DNA of 64,000 nucleotides, from positions 17,183,353-17,247,352 of the forward strand of contig CM055105.1 in assembly GCA_029204225.1 (NCBI GenBank). The letters run 5' to 3'. Below the pieces are notes generated by a model. That model had not been told where the DNA came from, searched no databases, and was given only the letters and a program-made list of their open reading frames with translations. The position numbers were made by a program, and so were the translations under genes. Positions 59,306 to 64,000 of this stretch are shown here, piece by piece. The DNA comes from Diphasiastrum complanatum. Taxonomy: Eukaryota; Streptophyta; Lycopodiopsida; Lycopodiales; Lycopodiaceae. Numbering within the stretch: position 1 is the stretch's first letter; every line of letters begins with the position of its first letter.

Positions 59306-59998
59306 CATGGATCTTCTACGCTTGATTTAGGACGCCCTACCAAAAGAGATCGTCTTCACTTAGGGATCACAGAAATTCAGCACCTTTGCTGATTTTTTGG
59401 AGTGAAGATCCGTTTTTTGACTCTTTTCTGTTTTGCAGGAGGGCGCCACAATCAAAGAAGATAACAGGATTTTGGGTGCCCAAAAATCAGGCTGTTGTTT
59501 GCTGATTTTTCAGGTTGCAGGAAGGCGCCATTAATTATCTTCTTCGGGGCTTCTTTTAGGTCGCCCACATCCGTGTAGGTTTATCCTACTTCCGTTGGTC
59601 CTCTGCTGCCCTATTTTTTAGATTTGCTCCTTTGCAGGAGGGCGCCCATCTAAAACAATTTCTATTCTTCTGATTTAGCTAAAACAATTTGTAGAGTGTT
59701 GCAACAACCCTATCCGTGTATCTATTGTTCACACTTTTTGGCAAAAAAGAAGGGTTCCGAAAAAAGCTTTGTTGGTGGCTAACCTGATTCTTTGCTTGCC
59801 GATTTTTGAGTTTGTGATGCAATTTCAGGCTGAAATTTTCAGCACACAAGGCTTGTAGGAGGGCGAGTTCCTACATCCATCTAATGTGTGGTTTCGACAC
59901 ATTCCGGTGCTGATTTGTCAGATTTGATACTTGCTGGTTTTTGTGTCTTTTAGGGCACATTTAGGGTGTGAAAATTTTTATCTTCTTGGCTGGTTCTT
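59306..59998 (+). other. leader of compact LTR element
   Basis: Non-coding leader. GCAGGAGGGCGCC(A/C) or GCAGGAAGGCGCC recurs about four times (59.43-59.65 kb and, as TAGGAGGGCG, near 59.86 kb), each followed by a short AT-rich stretch, a repeated word pattern that might serve packaging or dimerisation; that role is speculation. Confidence 0.5.
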
Positions 59999-60862
59999 AT
60001 GGCAAGATATTTGGGAGCAATTCGTACTTGCTCAGGTGAAGATATGTTGGATGGCACCAACTATTCTTCATGGAGTTGCAAGCTGAGATTTTGCATCGAC
60101 GTGATGATCAAGATTTTATCGGTAACAAGATCTATCTTACATCATTTGAGATTTTGCAAGACCTCTAAAAGTGCTTGGGAAACACTTTTAAAGATGTACC
60201 AAATAAATGATACATCATCATGCTTTCTCCTCTCTACTTCATCCTCTTTGAAGGTAGAAGAGCAAAGTCATGCAAAGTTTGATCATTGTCTTTCTACAAG
60301 TACAAGTTTGCATCGGAATGTTGGTATGGTAAAGCATTCTTCCTCTCTTGAGCCATTTGTTGCAAATGGTGGTTGCATTAGTGAAGAACTTTATGAGCAA
60401 GCTTCTCAAGATAATGTTTTGGAAAAGACTGAAATCAAGCATTCTTTGAAGCCATTTTGTACTAATGGAGGAGGGGAAAAAATCACGTCAATTAGTACAT
60501 TGGTTCAAGGTAGCATGTTGCTAGATTTTTTGGGTGTTCAAAGTGGCAAGCTATTGGTTTTTGCCTTGAAGATGGTGGACACCAGATTCAGCCATGGTTT
60601 ATTGAACATTTTCAGCCTATGTTACATCGTGAGCATCCTATTATGCATCGGGACAGCCTGCGGAAGGTTTTTGGACAACAAGGTCCACATTTGGAACACT
60701 TTGGACAGCAACGTATTGGTGATTTCGTGGCTATTGGACAGCCTCCTACAGCCTCTTGTTGGTTGTCCGAGTCTTTGTGGGATAGCAAAACATCTTTTTA
60801 CCTTGGAGGAAACACACATGCCTCACCAAAATCAGTACCTTATGCCGATTTTCATGTTTTGA
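59999..60862 (+). pseudogene. gag: gag remnant of compact element
   Basis: A 287-residue open frame. DMLDGTNYSSWSCKLRFCID is the copia gag N-terminus (the usual GTNY..W..K). LHHLRFCKTSKSAWETLLKM and YQINDTSSCFLLSTSSSLKV are its middle (the SAWETL and LxxxYQxxN region), joined with a deletion between. No CCHC knuckle follows. The remainder contains an imperfect internal repeat (KHSSSLEPFVANGGC and KHSLKPFCTNGGG) and a hydrophobic stretch (NIFSLCYIVSILLCIG). The frame is open over its full length, unlike most here; products could help the particle only with a partner element. Confidence 0.65.
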
Positions 60863-61340
60863 TACTTACTTCTTATGATGAAGGTGTTGTCTTACCTAGT
60901 GTTAGTGAGTAGATCTTTGATAGTAAGATTCGGGAGGATGTGATGGTAAAAGAGTGTCATACTCTTCTTTATGTTTCTTGTGGTAAGAAGACTTATGGAA
61001 TCATGTGGGAACCATTGATGGATTGCAAATCCATATTTCGGCTTGTGGCTGGTTTTTTGGTTACCTACTTTGGATGGAGCATGCTTGTCTTCACTCTTCG
61101 ACTTGATGCTACCGCACTTCGTATTCTACATCTCTTCTACATCGGGCATGATTGGGGCTGAGATTTCGGCTACTTCGACTACTTCAAGCTGAAGTTTGTT
61201 TTTGGCGGCATTAAGCTTGGACAACAAGCTACATCTTTTCTTTTTCGGTTACATGGAGTTTTGGGCAGCATGCAACACTTTGCATTTTTGTTGCAATTTT
61301 TCATACGTCATGTCATGTTATGTTTTTTACATTATCATTT
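60863..61340 (+). other. 3' internal region, non-coding
   Basis: Short frames only (a 73-codon frame at 60940-61161 with no motif). Ends at the polypurine tract AAGGAGGG (61341-61348). Confidence 0.5.
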
Positions 61341-61348
61341 AAGGAGGG
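61341..61348 (+). promoter_or_regulatory. polypurine tract
   Basis: AAGGAGGG immediately before the 3' LTR; primes plus-strand DNA in LTR elements. Confidence 0.85.
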
Positions 61349-61803
61349 TGCTAGAAGTAATAAATGATAATGTTAGTTTCCCATAGGTTACTTTGACCCA
61401 AAAGGTCGAGACTTGTGTAACCATGGGTTAGGTTTATTATTTAGACCATGTTAAGTCAGTTTTAGTTGAGTTGGACCCAATTTTGGTCCAGTAATAATTC
61501 GTGGGTCCAATTAAAGTCTAATTATGTTAAGGGACCCTATCTTGACTTTTGGGGGTGCCCTATATTTAGTAGTGGATCTTGGAAGGTTCTAGAACTTAGA
61601 GTTTGGAAGAGTCTAGGCCCTTGGAAGGCCTATTTATATGTACTCTTTGTTCATTTGTAATTCATTCTCTTTCAAGCATTGCTACTACTTTCTCTCTCCT
61701 TGAGGGCACCTAACCCTCTCCCTCTTCTTCTTCTTCCTCTTTTTCTTCTTCTTGTATATGGAGATTGAATGTTAGAAGGATCTTGGCACTTTGATTTCCT
61801 ACA
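61349..61803 (+). repeat. 3' LTR, 455 bp
   Basis: TGCTAGAAGTAATAAATG ... TTGATTTCCTACA, followed by target duplication GCTTG. Its first dinucleotide is intact TG; position 3 is C where the 5' LTR has T. Confidence 0.93.
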
Positions 61804-61808
61804 GCTTG

Positions 61809-62655
61809 TGGGTCTGGTTGTGGGCTTTGTCGATTGTGGACCAGTGGAAGAATACTGGTGTTCACCCTTTTGGGTGGGAGTCTCGATGGTGAAGTAGCCC
61901 GTGAGCATGAACGCTTGGACTGTTTTGACCCTATGGGAATGTCCCATGCTTTGTCCGCAAGCTGCAGGTGTTGTTGGAGTCTGGGCCTGTTCTGTACTTG
62001 CTGGATTGTGATATCCGTCATGAGATACCCCAAGATGGTTACTGGCTGCTTGTTTTTAAAGACACTCATGAAGGCTGTTCGAAGCAAACTATGCCCAATC
62101 ATAGAGGTTCTGGGCATGCAGTCGTGAATCTACCATCATGTGAAACAGGGACATGGGTACCCTCAGCACTTTTGTTCTTGGTCTTTGTGTGCATCTGGTC
62201 AAATATGCACATGCCACTTGCAGCTGCTGATCATTGATGGCCTCCACGTGGTACCCGTCCTTATTCTTCCATTTGTCCACGGAGGGATCTATGTATTTGA
62301 AATAGGCTGTCTGCTCAATCTTATGGAGCGTCTTTGTGACAACATTTGGTCCTCGAGGGAACCCAAAGGGTTACAAGTCGGCCACTGCAAAGGATATGTT
62401 ATAAACATAGTTCTTGATAAGGGGAACTATGAGTTGGCACGACCTTGTCGTGGCATTATAATTGGCATACGCCATATGTACCAGGTACGGGCTTTGATAC
62501 CCTGTAAGTACAGGGATTTGGAACTCAATTCCCTTAAAGAATGACTCTGCCTGCTGGTACCAAGTCTGCATCTCTGTAAGATCCAACTTGCATAGCTGGA
62601 TGTCGAGTTTATTAGCATCGGGGTTGTCAGAACTGGAATTGGGGTTGGATGACAT
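61809..62655 (-). pseudogene. N-terminal part of unrecognised element protein
   Basis: ATG at 62655 in a CACCATGTC context opens MSSNPNSSSDNPDANKLDIQ, LCKLDLTEMQTWYQQAESFF, SPYLVHMAYANYNATTRSCQ, LIVPLIKNYVYNISFAVADL-stop, and the frame continues after the stop (PFGFPRGPNVVTKTLHKIEQ, AYFKYIDPSVDKWKNKDGYH, QLQVACAYLTRC). A frameshift then leads to TSMIGHSLLRTAFMSVFKNK, QPVTILGYLMTDITIQQVQN and a basic Gln/Pro-rich stretch up to the insertion point. Position after the leader is that of a retroelement gag, but the sequence does not resemble copia or gypsy gag. Confidence 0.45.
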
Positions 62656-62696
62656 GGTGAAAAAATGGGAGAAACAGGGGTCTGGAAAAACTGTGT

Positions 62697-62845
62697 CGGT
62701 TGAGATTTTAGACAAGGTTAAGGGGCGTCGGTTGAGATTTCATGGATGGCTCCGGTTGAGATTTGATAGATGGCGTTGGTCGAGATGGGATGGAATGGCT
62801 CCGGTCGAGATTTGAGACAGGGCTCCGGTCGAGATTGGAGACAGG
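62697..62845. repeat. minisatellite, GG(T/C)YGAGATT units
   Basis: About six units starting (C/G)GGT(T/C)GAGAT, spaced 24-36 bp, with bodies such as GATGGCTCC or ACAGGGCTCC. It lies immediately upstream (on minus) of the candidate ATG at 62655, so it would be in the leader of the minus-strand element. Confidence 0.75.
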
Positions 62846-64000
62846 GAATGCAGAGCCTTGGCATGATATAGCCAAGATGAAACTAGTAGTACAGAAGAGC
62901 CTTAACAACTGTCTGTAAAGAAGAAGCCAATGAACATTTGCCATGTGTAAATGTCTATTCAAGAACCAAGCATAAATAATTAGAATTTGCACTTGAAACA
63001 TGCTGGCTGAACTGTGTGACCATGATGACTGTAAAATGTCCAAAAACAGCCGCCATCTCATAGCCATTGATGAAAAATAAATGTTTGGAAAGCAGGAGCA
63101 GTCGCTAGCCAACAAAACTCTTTTGAAGACAGCCGTTGGAATGCCATAGAAGGGTCAGTCACATTGATATCCGCTACCCTGCTTGAGTGGAAATATACCT
63201 GTAGAGCACTGGAGGACAGGGATGCCAACAGGTCTGCAATCTGCTGCTGATGTAAAACGATGGTAGGCTGCACCTGAAGATCATCAAAAAGTTTACAAAC
63301 TGCCATAAATCTGCGTGGGCTTGGTCAGCCACCTTGAAATCTGACCTGCATTGTGATGTGGATCTATCCAAATCAGCCCTAGCTGCGTGGAATGTTGGCT
63401 GCAGGTCGATCTAGAAAACTGCCGCTAATGATCCGAGTGGAAGGATGGCACATGCCGTAACTGCTGAGAAAGAATCAACGTTAGCGAGCGCGACAACCAG
63501 CCATCAAAGAATAAGAATCCGACTCTACCAATTTGACTATTACTCTCCCTGAAGTCCGATAAGGCCCAAAAGAGATGTGTTGATGGGCTGAAGCTAAAAC
63601 CTCGATTTCATAATAAATCGAATTCTGGCTTCAAGGTTAGGGGCAGGTTCAATATCGTGAAAGCTGGCCATCAACAAAGGAAGCATGGCATTGCAAATAG
63701 CACCCTTCATAATTGATTCTTCTCAACACCATTAAAGTTAGGTCTTCGACAAAGTGTTGTAGGTGATGTCCTTAGAGAAATAACAAATGCCTTTAAATAA
63801 GTTCGAATGCATAGAACCCACTGATCAACAAGTTCGATATTGAGGAGAAACTTCAGAAATGTAGCCTGGCTCTCAAGTCAAGACTGAGCTTGCCAGTTTT
63901 ACTTCAAGTATAGTTCAACTTAACATGAAAGTATGGCATATTATCGATCACTCAAGCTACTTCTCGAAATGTCAAACTTCATTCATAGGTCTTCGATTTC
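62846..64000. other. leader or flank, no gene recognised
   Basis: Minus-strand frames at 63371-63174, 63306-63058 and 63115-62708 have no motif. It is probably the untranslated leader of the minus-strand LTR element, possibly reaching its 5' LTR beyond the window. Words such as GCTGCTGATG and CAGGTCTGCAATC show nothing repetitive at scale. Confidence 0.35.

Larger units (their letters stand above)
58842..61803 (+). mobile_element. compact LTR retrotransposon with gag remnant only
   Basis: Complete structure: 5-bp target duplication GCTTG (58837-58841 and 61804-61808), 5' LTR, tRNA-Met primer site, 2055-bp internal region, polypurine tract AAGGAGGG, 3' LTR. The internal region keeps only a piece of copia gag. 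No protease, integrase or RT. This is the pattern of gag-only (TR-GAG-like) non-autonomous elements. By eye the LTRs differ at about 16 positions plus a 3-bp indel. It is the youngest clear insertion here and sits inside a minus-strand element. Confidence 0.9.
56082..64000 (-). mobile_element. LTR element with unrecognised coding region
   Basis: Minus strand: a leader (above about 62.66 kb), a broken coding region from 62655 down to 57057, a purine-rich tract, then a 965-bp LTR. The 5' LTR and primer site are not in the window. No RT, protease or integrase motif is visible anywhere between the LTR and the window end, so this is a non-autonomous large element or one with a captured or novel gene. 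It is interrupted at 58842-61803 by another LTR element. Confidence 0.6.

Overview
This is plant nuclear DNA: AT-rich, intron-bearing and almost saturated with transposable-element relics. The evidence is primer sites complementary to plant initiator tRNA-Met, Ty1/copia and Ty3/gypsy (including chromodomain) polyproteins, hAT and LINE pieces, GT-AG splice sites and very long CT/GA tracts. The lineage cannot be fixed from sequence alone; a large-genome vascular plant, possibly a fern, fits.

Layout. 0-7.9 kb: intergenic, with weak traces of a minus-strand host gene (CT-rich leader near 6.2-6.3 kb, a 49-codon frame at 5.7 kb, a splice-flanked 69-nt exon at 4.2 kb). 8-11.3 kb: gypsy pol on plus, with its RT segment duplicated head-to-tail (1043 bp), cut off by a copia-type element (11.29-15.76 kb). 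16-18.7 kb: minus-strand chromovirus with most of pol deleted. 18.76-21.3 kb: plus-strand chromovirus 3' half. 23.45-24 kb: GC-rich, promoter-like patch with a candidate first exon. 25-33 kb: LINE relics, two facing hAT relics and microsatellites. 34-34.4 kb: gypsy fragment beside a primer site. 35.1 kb: candidate last exon of a host gene. 35.66-37.14 kb: the best host-type gene, two exons in matching phase coding a BED/TTF-like zinc finger plus a C-terminal coiled coil. 39-42.9 kb: degenerate LTR, microsatellites and short tandem duplications. 42.86-46.4 kb: second copy of the copia-type element seen at 11.3 kb. 48.3-52.6 kb: minus-strand copia with decayed gag-pol. 54-56 kb: possible solo LTR, a three-unit tandem repeat running into about 83 CT units, and a perfect hairpin. 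56.08-64 kb: minus-strand LTR element with a 965-bp 3' LTR and unrecognised coding frames up to its polypurine tract, interrupted by a compact 2.96-kb LTR element with a 5-bp target duplication.

Most unusual content. First, two related LTR elements (11.3 and 42.9 kb) that keep copia gag/protease pieces and the linker just before RT, but carry an unfamiliar conserved module where integrase and RT belong. Second, the 56-64 kb LTR element, whose internal region encodes a long protein with no pol motif that I can recognise. There is no operon-like cooperation; the genes are related by nested insertion and decay.
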